Source: an uncultured Eubacteriales bacterium (lineage in GTDB: Bacteria; Bacillota; Clostridia; Oscillospirales; Acutalibacteraceae). From it: a stretch of DNA of 49,960 nt. Below, piece by piece: positions 25,875 through 34,503 of the stretch. A program made the translations under genes and the position numbers. Under the pieces are notes generated by a model. It had not been told where the DNA came from and did no database searches. It worked only from the letters and a program-made list of their open reading frames with translations. The stretch covers positions 1-49,960 of the forward strand of contig ONCX01000011.1 of the NCBI GenBank assembly GCA_900316455.1, read 5' to 3'. Positions within the stretch are counted from its first letter, which is position 1. Every line of letters starts with the position of its first letter.

Positions 25875-26459
25875 ATGAAAAAGATGACAGCTTTATTATT
25901 TTCAGGGATATTTTTTATTTCACTGATTATCACGGGCTGTGCTTTCGGTTCTTCAACTGAAGAGCATACTGGCGATACCGGAGTGACGCAGAGCGATCTG
26001 ATTTCATCTGAGGAAGAAGTAAAGCATGTAGAAGCCGGACAGGCTGTCAAAATAAGTGTTGATGGTGAAGAGATAGCTCCGGTTTTCCTGTTGAGCTACA
26101 ATTGGTACGGAGAGGAATACACGTCAGAGGACACATTAAATAAAATCATGATGGATCATTATGCTCCGGAAGGTCAGTACGCCTCGCCTGTATGGGGAGG
26201 TAAGGAGCTGATTATTTCATTTGACGCCGTGGAAGGCGTGCCGTCGGAAATGAAGCTTACACAGTACGCCAATACTGTCAGAGCCAATTCAGGACTGCCG
26301 TTTGACGTTGTTGAGGAAGAGCCCTTAATTGTTAACGAAAACACATTCAGCGTCGTAGTTAATTACAGAACATACCGAATGTTCTATTATCTGCTGGAAT
26401 GCGCGTGGTCTAACGGCAACACGGCGAAGTATGCGTTTGCAGTGGAAAAACCACGATAA
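25875..26459 (+). CDS. Predicted lipoprotein of unknown function
   Basis: A 194-residue exported protein. The signal peptide (1-20) ends in a lipobox, IITGC (Cys about 21), followed by a Ser/Thr/Glu-rich spacer, so lipid anchoring on the outer membrane face is expected. The mature domain begins near KHVEAGQAVKISVDG and shows an alternating beta pattern with a conserved-looking WYGEEYTSEDTLNKIM segment; I recognise no family. It has its own promoter. The next gene begins 207 bp downstream behind another promoter. Confidence 0.7.
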   Translation: MKKMTALLFSGIFFISLIITGCAFGSSTEEHTGDTGVTQSDLISSEEEVKHVEAGQAVKISVDGEEIAPVFLLSYNWYGEEYTSEDTLNKIMMDHYAPEGQYASPVWGGKELIISFDAVEGVPSEMKLTQYANTVRANSGLPFDVVEEEPLIVNENTFSVVVNYRTYRMFYYLLECAWSNGNTAKYAFAVEKPR

Positions 26460-26547
26460 TATGCTGTGAAGTGACTATTGCTTTGCGTAAAACAATAATC
26501 AACAAATAAAATTATCATGTATACGATATATTTTAATAAAAAATCAC

Positions 26548-26576
26548 TTGACTGCCGCGCGTTAAAATGATAACAT
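26548..26576 (+). promoter_or_regulatory. Promoter of the acidic-tail membrane protein gene
   Basis: TTGACT and TAACAT are separated by 17 bases, about 90 bases upstream of the start. Confidence 0.5.
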
Positions 26577-26666
26577 TAACATATCGGGCTTTTTTACGGT
26601 CAATATTTGCCTTGTTTTGATTAAGCTGTATTCAGTTGTAATACGAATTAACGGAGGAGTAATTTT

Positions 26667-27410
26667 ATGAAAAACGATAGTAATTTAAAAAAGAAGCCTA
26701 TTGGAGGAATTGTGCTTGACATAATAACAATTGGCATGCTTTTCGCTTCATTCGCGGCGCTGTTCTATTCGGGATTTATCCTTCAGACCGATACATTTCC
26801 TGTCGGGGCGTTGTGTGCGATAACCGCGGTTGGATTGCTGCTTCTTTTTTTCATAGGCGATGTGTCTTGCCTGTCTTCTAAGGTAAAGAATAACTCTCTT
26901 ACGGTTGGATTTTTGGTTTTTTCGGCAATTCAGCTTGTTGCATTGATTGTAAATCTGACGCTTCTTTTTGCCATTATGGTTAAGTTTTTCAGCGTTGAAG
27001 ACATAGTGGCGAGAACTACATATGTAGTAACGACTGTGATAGTGCTTATCGGGTATGTAATGAGCATAAGCTATTTCTCAGACGGTTTACCAGAACCCGA
27101 CAGCGATTCCGACGAAGATGAAGAAACAGCCGACGAAGATGAAGCTGCCGATGAAGAGACAGCCGTCGAAGATGAAGCTGCTGACGAAAAAACAGCCGTC
27201 GAAGATGAAGCAGCCGATGAAGATGAAGCTGCCGATGAAGAGACAGCCGACGAAGATGAAGCTGCTGACGAAAAAACAGCCGTCGAAGATGAAGCTGCTG
27301 ACGAAAAAACAGCCGTCGAAGATGAAGCTGCTGATGAAGAAAAAGCCGACGAAGATGAAGCTGCTGATGAAGAAAAAGCCGTCGAAGACGAGCTTGTTGA
27401 GAAAGCGTAA
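26667..27410 (+). CDS. Four-span membrane protein with acidic 11-residue repeat tail
   Basis: A 247-residue protein starting behind GGAGGAG. A Lys-rich N-terminus precedes four hydrophobic helices (about 12-40, 45-65, 77-108, 118-138). From about residue 149 the tail consists almost wholly of Glu, Asp and Ala, with occasional Lys, Thr and Val, in repeats of the type EDEAADEETAV. With a positive N-terminus and four spans both ends should be cytoplasmic, which would put the acidic tail inside. I recognise no family for the membrane part. A hypothetical membrane-anchored gene follows after about 50 bp. Confidence 0.75.
   Translation: MKNDSNLKKKPIGGIVLDIITIGMLFASFAALFYSGFILQTDTFPVGALCAITAVGLLLLFFIGDVSCLSSKVKNNSLTVGFLVFSAIQLVALIVNLTLLFAIMVKFFSVEDIVARTTYVVTTVIVLIGYVMSISYFSDGLPEPDSDSDEDEETADEDEAADEETAVEDEAADEKTAVEDEAADEDEAADEETADEDEAADEKTAVEDEAADEKTAVEDEAADEEKADEDEAADEEKAVEDELVEKA
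27111..27390 (+). repeat. 33-bp in-frame tandem repeats coding EDEAADEKTAV units
   Basis: About eight units of 33 bp, starting with the complete unit at 27135, encode EDEAADE(E/K)(T/K)A(V/D). One unit is shortened to six codons. All three forward frames and one reverse frame stay open across the repeat, producing spurious ORFs. Confidence 0.85.
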
Positions 27411-27459
27411 TAAAGGATTTAATATAATATCTTCATAGTTGGAAGTGAATAATAGTAAC

Positions 27460-28119
27460 ATGAAGACCAGAATAAAAATAGCGCTTTTAATAGCAGTTAC
27501 GGCATGCTTCTTAGGCGTGATCATTGGGTTTTCAACAATGTTTGTTTCAAGTGAAAATAATCCCGTTATTGCCTATGAACAATTTTGCGGGTACATATCC
27601 GATGGTGACTTCAGGGCTGTAATCGAGATGACAGGAAATACGGTCGATACTGTCTCCGGAAGCGACAATGAAGCTGTTGATGAATTAGTTATGTCAAAGC
27701 TTCTTCAAAAAATAAAGATTGAAGCGCTTTCGGAACCAAAAACAAATGCGATTATTGCCAAACAACCTGTCAGGATATCTTATGTAGATATGGGAATGTT
27801 AATGAAAAAGCTTTTTTCCGGAGTGCTTGCTGAAACAAGCGAATACGAGTGGAATCACGGTTCGTATGAAAACGATGATCAGATCGCTGAGGCAATTAAG
27901 AATTCGCTGACGAACCAGCTCAACGGAGAATTTGACGATTGTATCGTAACTGATACAATTACGATTGAATATCACTATAAAGACGGAAAATGGTTTCCTT
28001 TAATGTCAAAGGAGCTTTACCGCGCATTGACAGGAAATGCTGATAAATGCATTGACAGCGTTGAAGAATTAATAAAGGAATACGAAAATAAAAAATCGTC
28101 GGATTCTGAAAAATCATAA
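27460..28119 (+). CDS. Membrane-anchored protein of unknown function
   Basis: About 219 residues from ATG 27460; TTG 27439 and GTG 27445 are in-frame alternatives, and the only Shine-Dalgarno-like sequence (GGAAGTG, 27441) fits the ATG loosely. One N-terminal helix (about 5-25) is followed by an extracytoplasmic domain with YEQFCGYISDGDFRAVIEMTG near its start, reminiscent of the compact alpha+beta domains in clostridial DUF4878/DUF5105-type proteins, but not assigned. The end is Glu/Lys/Ser rich. It lies between the acidic-tail protein and the DUF1015 gene, with 59 bp to the latter. Confidence 0.65.
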   Translation: MKTRIKIALLIAVTACFLGVIIGFSTMFVSSENNPVIAYEQFCGYISDGDFRAVIEMTGNTVDTVSGSDNEAVDELVMSKLLQKIKIEALSEPKTNAIIAKQPVRISYVDMGMLMKKLFSGVLAETSEYEWNHGSYENDDQIAEAIKNSLTNQLNGEFDDCIVTDTITIEYHYKDGKWFPLMSKELYRALTGNADKCIDSVEELIKEYENKKSSDSEKS

Positions 28120-28178
28120 ATATGCAGATGTATGTGCCTGTAAGTTAAAAATCAAATTTGAAAGGAATGTAATTTTAA

Positions 28179-29456
28179 ATGGCAGAGATCAAGCCGTTCA
28201 GAGGGGTACGTTTTACTAAATATGCGGGGGATATGGACAGTTTGCTATGTCCTCCTTACGATATTATTAATGAGCAGCAGAGACAGGAATATCTGCAAAA
28301 AAATCCGAACAATATTGTAAAGATTGAACTTCCTGTCCCTGAGGAAGGCGTGGAAGACCGTTATGCAGCAGCGGCAAAAACGCTGGAAAACTGGATGGCC
28401 AATGGCGTTCTTGAACGTGATCCCAAACCGGCGCTGTATATTTATGAGGAGGAATACAAGACCCCTGAAGGTACGATTAAAAAGGTCAGAGGAATTACAT
28501 GTCTGGTTAAAATTGAGGAATTTGAAAAAGGCGTAATCATGCCGCATGAATTTACTCTTTCCAAACCCAAGGCGGACAGACTCAACCTTATTCAGGCTAC
28601 GCATGCCAATATCAGCACAATTTACTCTCTTTATACCGACAAGGGAAGACGGACTGAATCCAAGCTTGAGCTGCTGACTGAGAGCGAGCCGGATATTGAG
28701 GCAGTAGAAGGAGAATGCACACACCGTCTCTGGGTAATTGATGACGAGGTTGATGTTGCGGCTATCTGCCGGGATTTTGAAAAGAGAAATCTGTATATTG
28801 CAGATGGACACCACAGATATGAAACATCTCTAAAATATCGCAATATGTGCCGCGAATCAGGCGCTCCGGAAGGTTCCCCCTGCGATTATGTAATGATGCT
28901 GCTTGTCAATATGGACGAGGAGGAATTTACGCTCTTTCCCACGCACAGACTTATCAAAAACGCCGGGAATTTCGATGTTGAAGGATTCCTGAAAGGTATA
29001 GCCGAGAATTTCCACATACATGAGCATCATGGTGTGAGTGGAATAAAGCCAACGCTTGCGGAGTATTATGAACAGGGCAAGAAGGTCACCGCGTGGTATG
29101 TTGGAAACGACACATGGTATCTGCTCAGACTCAGAAGCGCGAGTACAGCAATGGAGAGCGCAATGCCGGATAGCAGTATGGCACTGAAAAATCTTGATAT
29201 CAGCATTTTGCACCAGCTAATAATAGACAGAGTTATGCATTGCAATAATGAGGATTGCGTAAATTACACACGCAGCTTTACTGAAGCAATAGCCGCAGTT
29301 GACGCCGGAAAGTACCAGTGCTGTTTCATACTGAATCCCACAAGAATACAGGATATAAAGGATATAGTAGACGCCGATGAAAAAATGCCGCAGAAGTCAA
29401 CTTACTTTTATCCGAAGCCAACAACAGGTCTTGTAATGAACGTTTATGAGGACTAA
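28179..29456 (+). CDS. DUF1015 family protein
   Basis: A 425-residue soluble protein that matches DUF1015 from end to end: an N-terminal IKPFRGVRF and CPPYDIINEQQR (about 26-37), a central HEFTLSKPKADRLNLIQAT (about 126-144), and the family's most conserved block ADGHHRYETSLKYR (about 208-221), then a C-terminal LHQLIIDRV and FILNPTRIQDI. The family is widespread in anaerobes and its biochemical role is not settled in my knowledge, although the HHR block looks catalytic. The ATG has AAAGGAA upstream, and a strong two-way terminator follows. Confidence 0.9.
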   Translation: MAEIKPFRGVRFTKYAGDMDSLLCPPYDIINEQQRQEYLQKNPNNIVKIELPVPEEGVEDRYAAAAKTLENWMANGVLERDPKPALYIYEEEYKTPEGTIKKVRGITCLVKIEEFEKGVIMPHEFTLSKPKADRLNLIQATHANISTIYSLYTDKGRRTESKLELLTESEPDIEAVEGECTHRLWVIDDEVDVAAICRDFEKRNLYIADGHHRYETSLKYRNMCRESGAPEGSPCDYVMMLLVNMDEEEFTLFPTHRLIKNAGNFDVEGFLKGIAENFHIHEHHGVSGIKPTLAEYYEQGKKVTAWYVGNDTWYLLRLRSASTAMESAMPDSSMALKNLDISILHQLIIDRVMHCNNEDCVNYTRSFTEAIAAVDAGKYQCCFILNPTRIQDIKDIVDADEKMPQKSTYFYPKPTTGLVMNVYED

Positions 29457-29471
29457 AATAGAGCTTTAATT

Positions 29472-29520
29472 AAAAAAATCTCACTAAGCCAATTAATATG
29501 GCAAAGTGAGATTTTTTTAT
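29472..29520. terminator. Bidirectional terminator between DUF1015 and BY-kinase-like genes
   Basis: AAAAAAATCTCAC (29472-29484) pairs with GTGAGATTTTTTT (29506-29518) on a 13-bp stem that extends inward. It serves converging genes on both strands. Confidence 0.9.
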
Positions 29521-30863
29521 TATTTTAGACGTTTGTAGTCGGTAAATCCTTCTACTATGAATCCAGGCATTTTAATCATTAATGCATTGATCTGATTTAT
29601 TGCCGAAGCAATGTCAGGATATTTTGAACGGGAATATCTTACAGTCAAAATCAAATTTCTCGCAAGTTTTCCCATAATGAGCGCGTCTCCAACGCCGGTT
29701 AAGCATGGAGTTGATATAATAATATAATCATATAATGAATCAAGCGCGTTTAACACAGATGAAAATTCATCAGAAGAAAGTATTTCCGAAGGATTGTCAG
29801 GAATTGGACCGGACAGAATCAGATCAAGGTTCTCTGAAACGGAGTGTCTGATAGTGTCGTTTAGTTCAGAATTACCGGAGATAACGGATGAAATACCAGT
29901 ATTGTTTTCGATGTTAAAAACATTATTAAGTCCTGGTTCTCTTAGATTTGCGTCAATAAGCAGTGTTTTTTTACCTGTCATGGCAAAAGCCAGCGCAATA
30001 TTTGCGGCGATGAGAGGATTATTTTTTTTCGTGCCAACTCCGGAAACCGCAAAAATGTTCTTATCTGAATCGTCCAGAGAATAAAGCAATTCTGTGCGAA
30101 TTGTTTTGTAGCTTTCCAGAACATCAGCGGATACATTTTCGTCAGAAATAAGTGATGAGCAGTCTTTTCCAAATAAGTTCCTTGTTTTGAGTTTGCCCAA
30201 AACAGGTTTAGAAAAAATTCTGATAAGCTCATTGGGATCTTTAACAGATTTACCGATGACGTCAATTGCAATCAAAACAGCGCAGGAAATTCCAAATCCC
30301 ATTGCGAGGTATTTGATAACGTCAGGCAACATGCTTGATTCACTGTAAGGTTCGGCGCGATTAATAATATTTACATTTCCCTGTGGAGCGATTTCCGAAA
30401 TATATCTGTCTGCATTTTCCGCGAGAGTATTGCATATTTTTTCTGAAATATACGGATCAGAGGTTGTCGCATAAACAGTAAGCATCTGGTGTTCATAGGA
30501 AAAATCGATAGCTATGCATATTCTGATTTCATGCGGAACGATTTTTCCGTCTGTTACATTAAAAACCTTATTAACTCTTTTTAAATCACAAGAAGAGACA
30601 AGAGCATCGGAAATATCCTCCATTGCCTGATCTCCAGTCATAACAATGGTATAAGTTTTAAGCAAATAGCTTGATGTAATATCCTGATTTTCGTGATTTT
30701 GAAAGTTAATATGCAAAACAGATCTGTACGTGTTTGAGTGCGGCACTATTGAAAAGCCGTATATTCCAAAAGCAATCGTTACTACAAGAACTATCCAGAA
30801 TTTTCTAAGGATTACGGCGATCAGATTGCTTATTTTAATATCCTCTGCATCGCAGCAGTTCAT
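29520..30863 (-). CDS. Wzz/BY-kinase fusion with degenerate nucleotide-binding site
   Basis: A 447-residue protein from ATG 30863, which has GGGAGG nine bases upstream; an upstream TTG (30899) lacks a site. The N-terminal Wzz-like part has two membrane helices (about 22-40 and 183-201) flanking an external domain. The C-terminal part (about 250-440) aligns with CpsD/CapB tyrosine kinases (ESYKTIRTELLYS, ANIALAFAMTGKKTLLIDANLREPG), but Walker A is TKKNNP in place of GxGKST (about 278-283), A' reads DAN in place of DAD, and Walker B reads IIISTP in place of IIIDTP. The C-terminus has only one Tyr where a Tyr cluster is usual. ATP binding is therefore unlikely. It may be a regulatory remnant of exopolysaccharide export. 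It sits directly downstream of ldh. Confidence 0.8.
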   Translation of the reverse strand: MNCCDAEDIKISNLIAVILRKFWIVLVVTIAFGIYGFSIVPHSNTYRSVLHINFQNHENQDITSSYLLKTYTIVMTGDQAMEDISDALVSSCDLKRVNKVFNVTDGKIVPHEIRICIAIDFSYEHQMLTVYATTSDPYISEKICNTLAENADRYISEIAPQGNVNIINRAEPYSESSMLPDVIKYLAMGFGISCAVLIAIDVIGKSVKDPNELIRIFSKPVLGKLKTRNLFGKDCSSLISDENVSADVLESYKTIRTELLYSLDDSDKNIFAVSGVGTKKNNPLIAANIALAFAMTGKKTLLIDANLREPGLNNVFNIENNTGISSVISGNSELNDTIRHSVSENLDLILSGPIPDNPSEILSSDEFSSVLNALDSLYDYIIISTPCLTGVGDALIMGKLARNLILTVRYSRSKYPDIASAINQINALMIKMPGFIVEGFTDYKRLK

Positions 30864-30895
30864 TATAAAAAACCTCCCGAAAATTTTATAATTTA

Positions 30896-31843
30896 TCAAA
30901 AAATTTCATTAATAACATTTTTGAGAGTGTCCGCCGAATTTCTCAGAGCAAGAGCCTCCTGACCGTTCAGTTCAATCGGAACGGTAGCCTCCACTCCATT
31001 TCTGCCTACGATTGCCGGCATACTCAGCGCAATGTCGTTTATGCCATAATTGTTATGCTGAATGCTCGATACGGGAAGGATTGATTTCTCGTCCCTGACA
31101 ATTGCCTCGCATATTCTTTTTACCGACATAGCAATGCCATAATATGTTGCGCCCTTGCGGTTAATAATTTCATATGCGCTGTTTTTTACGTTTTCAGCGA
31201 TTTTATTCATGGATTCCTGATGTTTGAAATGACCTCTCATTTCACAGAACTTATTGATCGGAATACCGGAAACATTTGCGCTGCTCCATGCGGCAATCTC
31301 GCTGTCTCCGTGCTCGCCGATAATGAATGCGTGTACAGAGCGGCTGTCCACACCCAAGTGCTGTCCAAGCAGATATTTCAGACGTGCCGAGTCAAGCACA
31401 GTACCGGAACCGAATACGCGGTTCTCAGGAAAACCACTGAGTTTTGTGGCAGCGTATGTCAGGATATCAACCGGATTAGCGACAATCAGCAAAATGCCGT
31501 CGGTGTTGTTTTTGGCGATTTCGGGGATAATGGTCTTGAAAATACCGACATTTTTTTTGACGAGATCCAGTCTGGTTTCGCCAGGCTTCTGTCCCGCGCC
31601 AGCTGTAACTACAATTATTGCCGCGTCGGAAATATCGCTGTAGTCGCCAGCGTAGATATTCATGGGCTTTGCAAACGGCAGTCCGTGACTGATATCGAGA
31701 GCCTCACCCTCTGCCTTTTCGGCGCTTACGTCAATAAGCACCATTTCGGAGAACAAACCGCTCTCCATAAGAGCGAACGCGGAAGCGGAGCCGACGAATC
31801 CGCAGCCTACAATGGCGACTTTTCTGCTGTTTACCTTACTCAT
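30896..31843 (-). CDS. ldh: L-lactate dehydrogenase
   Basis: A 315-residue NAD-dependent enzyme converting pyruvate to L-lactate in fermentation. The Rossmann motif GCGFVGSASAFAL (about 13-25) with a following Asp (LIDV) fits NAD. The active-site segments GQKPGETRLDL (about 82-92, substrate Arg), NPVDILTY, the DSARLK Arg/Asp region (about 149) and the catalytic His in GEHGDSE (about 176) are all present. Gln before KPGETR distinguishes it from malate dehydrogenase (Arg at that position). It has a GAGG site before the ATG and lies 20 bp after ricT, so it may be the last complete enzyme of the cluster that begins with the decarboxylase. Confidence 0.93.
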   Translation of the reverse strand: MSKVNSRKVAIVGCGFVGSASAFALMESGLFSEMVLIDVSAEKAEGEALDISHGLPFAKPMNIYAGDYSDISDAAIIVVTAGAGQKPGETRLDLVKKNVGIFKTIIPEIAKNNTDGILLIVANPVDILTYAATKLSGFPENRVFGSGTVLDSARLKYLLGQHLGVDSRSVHAFIIGEHGDSEIAAWSSANVSGIPINKFCEMRGHFKHQESMNKIAENVKNSAYEIINRKGATYYGIAMSVKRICEAIVRDEKSILPVSSIQHNNYGINDIALSMPAIVGRNGVEATVPIELNGQEALALRNSADTLKNVINEIF

Positions 31844-31862
31844 AATAAATTACCTCATTTCA

Positions 31863-33158
31863 TCAGTCGTTATTTTGTTTTTCTGTTGTACGTTCATGAT
31901 TTTTGCTGCTGTTTTTTTTGTTAAAATTCTGCTTGTTTTTTCCATTCGGGTTTTTCTGAATGCCGCCTTTTTGCTCCGCTGTTTTCTGAGTGGTTCCTTT
32001 TAATGCCTTTTCCTCCTGACGTTCCTGATTTTTTTCTCTCCTCACATGATTCCTGCGATCGGGTCTTCTGCCGGAACGGCGGGAATTGTTGCGTTTGCCT
32101 GAAATCCGCACGTCATCTTCCATATCCTCATACGCGCTTAAATTTCCCGACAGGCTTTCCTCAAAATCTATGCCGTCATATGCGGGAAGCGGTTTTCCGG
32201 CATTATCAGCTTTTATCTGAGGTTTATTTTTTTTCTCGTTTTTTGTATGTGCTTTAGATGATGAATTTGGTTTATTTTCTTCGGTTTTTGAGGACGATTT
32301 CACGATTGTTTCAGAAATAACATTATTTTGAGGAGAAGCTGAAGGTTTTTCTCCGGGCTTGTAGATTTCCGATACACGAAAAGTCTTGGGAGGCGAATCG
32401 TTAGTACCGTCGAGTTTCACTTTAACCTTTCCCGCTATCAATTCGCGGTCAGTTATTGTTCCGCTTCCCTCCGGGGTCATTATTGCCGAACCTATTTTGG
32501 GCATTGTACGCATAAGATCTTCATACGCGTCCTGTTCGTGTTTAAGGCAGCACATAAGCCTTCCGCATGTACCTGAAATTTTGACAGGATTTAAAGAAAG
32601 TCCCTGTTCCTTTGCCATTTTGATTGAAACCGACTGGAAGTCGCCCATAAACTGATGGCAGCAGAATGGCCGCCCGCATATTCCAAGACCGCCAAGCATT
32701 TTTGCCTCGTCACGGACGCCGATCTGTCGAAGCTCTATCCTTGCGCGGAACACGCTTGCGAGATCCTTGACAAGCTCGCGGAAGTCCACACGTCCTTCGG
32801 CTGAGAAGCTGAAAACTATCTTGCTGTTGTCAAATGTACATTCCACATCGAGAAGATTCATCTCCAGATTGTGAGCCTTTATCTTCTGATTGCAAATATC
32901 GAATGCTTTTTTTGCTTTTATTTTGTTCTCATTGAACCGTGCAAGGTCAGCGTCGGTTGCCTTGCGGATAATGGATTTGACCTCGCGGTTAAATTCGTTT
33001 TCGTCTATTTCGCGGCGTTCCATAACCACTTCACCGCATTCCGTACCGCGTACTGTCTCCACTATAACATGACAGCCGAGCTTTAGCTCTTCGTCATTGG
33101 GGCGGAAGTAATAGATCTTGCCGCCCTCCTTGAATCTTACTCCAATTATTTCAGACAT
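31863..33158 (-). CDS. ricT: PSP1-domain protein RicT (YaaT) with long basic C-terminal extension
   Basis: A 431-residue protein. The N-terminal 270 residues match YaaT/RicT: MSEIIGVRFKEGGKIYYF, then the Cys-rich block GLGICGRPFCCHQFMGDF and ISGTCGRLMCCLKHE (about 160-210), which in B. subtilis ligates an Fe-S cluster of the RicT-RicA-RicF complex. That complex assists RNase Y in mRNA maturation and affects sporulation and biofilm formation. The remaining 160 residues are low-complexity Lys/Asn/Gln/Arg-rich sequence, about 150 longer than B. subtilis YaaT, and could bind RNA. The ATG overlaps the holB stop by one base (TAATG) behind GGAGG. Confidence 0.93.
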   Translation of the reverse strand: MSEIIGVRFKEGGKIYYFRPNDEELKLGCHVIVETVRGTECGEVVMERREIDENEFNREVKSIIRKATDADLARFNENKIKAKKAFDICNQKIKAHNLEMNLLDVECTFDNSKIVFSFSAEGRVDFRELVKDLASVFRARIELRQIGVRDEAKMLGGLGICGRPFCCHQFMGDFQSVSIKMAKEQGLSLNPVKISGTCGRLMCCLKHEQDAYEDLMRTMPKIGSAIMTPEGSGTITDRELIAGKVKVKLDGTNDSPPKTFRVSEIYKPGEKPSASPQNNVISETIVKSSSKTEENKPNSSSKAHTKNEKKNKPQIKADNAGKPLPAYDGIDFEESLSGNLSAYEDMEDDVRISGKRNNSRRSGRRPDRRNHVRREKNQERQEEKALKGTTQKTAEQKGGIQKNPNGKNKQNFNKKNSSKNHERTTEKQNND

Positions 33159-34186
33159 TATTTCCTCCGTTGCAAAATAATTGCCAGCATTGTATTAAAA
33201 AGAGGCATACTAATATTTATTCTAAGCATGTCGCTGAGTTCGTTAATTTTGTCTATCATCTCTATAATCTCGTCGGGCGAAAGTAGTGTGCCAAGCGTCA
33301 GGATATTCTGATCAGACGGTTCAAATGTATCCTGAGCCCCCACAGACGCAGCCAGAATGAATCTGAGCTTTTCACAAAGAATCGCGCACACCGCTCCTCC
33401 CATTGCTCTGTCCTTGCCGATGGAGGCGCACACCACAGAAAGCTCAAGCTCGCTGCCGGAGCACATAGCCTGTATGATTTTCTGAGATATCCTATCCGCT
33501 TTTTCAGCATTCTGTGAAGCATTCTCGTCCCCAAGCAAACGAAGGGCTTCACCGATATTGCCTCCGCTTGTCGTGCAAGCCCTGACGGCGGACTCAATGT
33601 CGCCAATGTGAAGCACGTCTGATATAAATCGCGCTCCCTCCTGAATTTCAACAGGATTGAGGGTGACTATTCTTCCCCTTGAACGAATTGTTGTGAGCAG
33701 GTTCATCGCAGAACGGCAGGTCATAATAAAAATCACGTGAGACGGGGCTTCCTCGAATATTTTCAGGAAGGCGTTCTGGGCAGCCGGAAGCATATTGTCG
33801 CAGTCCTCTAAGATAAATACCCGTTTTTCGGCTTCATTCGGAGCGATCAACGCGTCTTTCCGCATAAGGCGTATGGATTCGATTGTGATGGCGTTTATCT
33901 TGCCGCTTCCAAGTACATACGCGAGATCGGGGTGAATATTCTCATGAATCTTGCGGCAATGAGCGCATTCGCCGGAAAGCGGCTTGCTGCATTCGCACAT
34001 TGCGCCCCTTGCAATAATCCGCGCAAAGGTTGATTTACCCAGACCGTCGGCGCCCTCGATGATGAAAGCGTGGGGGAGTCTGTGTTTGTCTATCATTCCG
34101 GCGAGCATACATATAGCGTCAGAATTTCCGCAGAATTCGCGTGATATTCTGACTGCTGTCGGAGATGCTTGAGAATCGCTCAACAT
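33158..34186 (-). CDS. holB: DNA polymerase III delta' subunit
   Basis: A 342-residue clamp-loader subunit. It shows the AAA+ P-loop GADGLGKST (about 44-52), a zinc-binding set of Cys (CECSKPLSGECAHCRK, about 66-81), an ILEDCDNMLPAAQNAFLKIFEE block (Walker B and sensor region, about 126-147) and a later SRGRIVTL Arg segment. The ATG overlaps the darA stop by seven bases. Order darA-holB-ricT is the same as yaaQ-(yaaR)-holB-yaaT in B. subtilis, supporting the call. Family certain. Confidence 0.93.
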   Translation of the reverse strand: MLSDSQASPTAVRISREFCGNSDAICMLAGMIDKHRLPHAFIIEGADGLGKSTFARIIARGAMCECSKPLSGECAHCRKIHENIHPDLAYVLGSGKINAITIESIRLMRKDALIAPNEAEKRVFILEDCDNMLPAAQNAFLKIFEEAPSHVIFIMTCRSAMNLLTTIRSRGRIVTLNPVEIQEGARFISDVLHIGDIESAVRACTTSGGNIGEALRLLGDENASQNAEKADRISQKIIQAMCSGSELELSVVCASIGKDRAMGGAVCAILCEKLRFILAASVGAQDTFEPSDQNILTLGTLLSPDEIIEMIDKINELSDMLRINISMPLFNTMLAIILQRRK

Positions 34187-34503
34187 TTAATGAAATTCTC
34201 CACGTCGAGTATGAAAATCGCAGCTCCGCCAACTGTGACCTCCACCGGAACGCTCTTGAAAAGTGTGAAGTCGAATTCCGTTTCGTCGCCGACTACCTGT
34301 TTTCTTTTATGTGAAAATGTTTTGATAATGCCTATAACCTCGTCCACCTTTTCGTCGTCGGTTCCTATAAGAAAGGTGGTATTTCCGGCTTTGAGGAAAC
34401 CGCCGGTAGTGGAAAGCTTAGTGGCGATATGTCCTTTTGCGGTCAGATTATTGGCAACTGCGGCGCTGTCGTCGTTGTTTACTATCGCAAGCAAGAGTTT
34501 CAT
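34180..34503 (-). CDS. darA: Cyclic di-AMP receptor DarA (PstA/YaaQ, PII-like)
   Basis: A 107-residue PII-like protein. The start is ATG 34503, preceded by GAGGAG; upstream in-frame starts lie inside the previous gene. The sequence TKLSTTGGFLKAGNTTFLIG (about 28-47) is near identical to the cyclic di-AMP-binding loop region of B. subtilis DarA, and PVEVTVGGAAIFILDV closes the domain. Family members bind c-di-AMP as trimers; the downstream effector is not settled. The ATG overlaps the decarboxylase stop as ATGA, indicating translational coupling. Confidence 0.95.
   Translation of the reverse strand: MKLLLAIVNNDDSAAVANNLTAKGHIATKLSTTGGFLKAGNTTFLIGTDDEKVDEVIGIIKTFSHKRKQVVGDETEFDFTLFKSVPVEVTVGGAAIFILDVENFIKC

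Noticed and set aside
27118-27438. Lys/Met/Pro-rich forward frame and hydrophobic reverse frame across the acidic repeat
   Set aside because: Both are alternative readings of the 33-bp repeat; the frame that extends from the four-span membrane protein with a GGAGG site is the real one.
31220-31924. 234-codon plus-strand frame over ldh
   Set aside because: Antisense to a complete L-lactate dehydrogenase.
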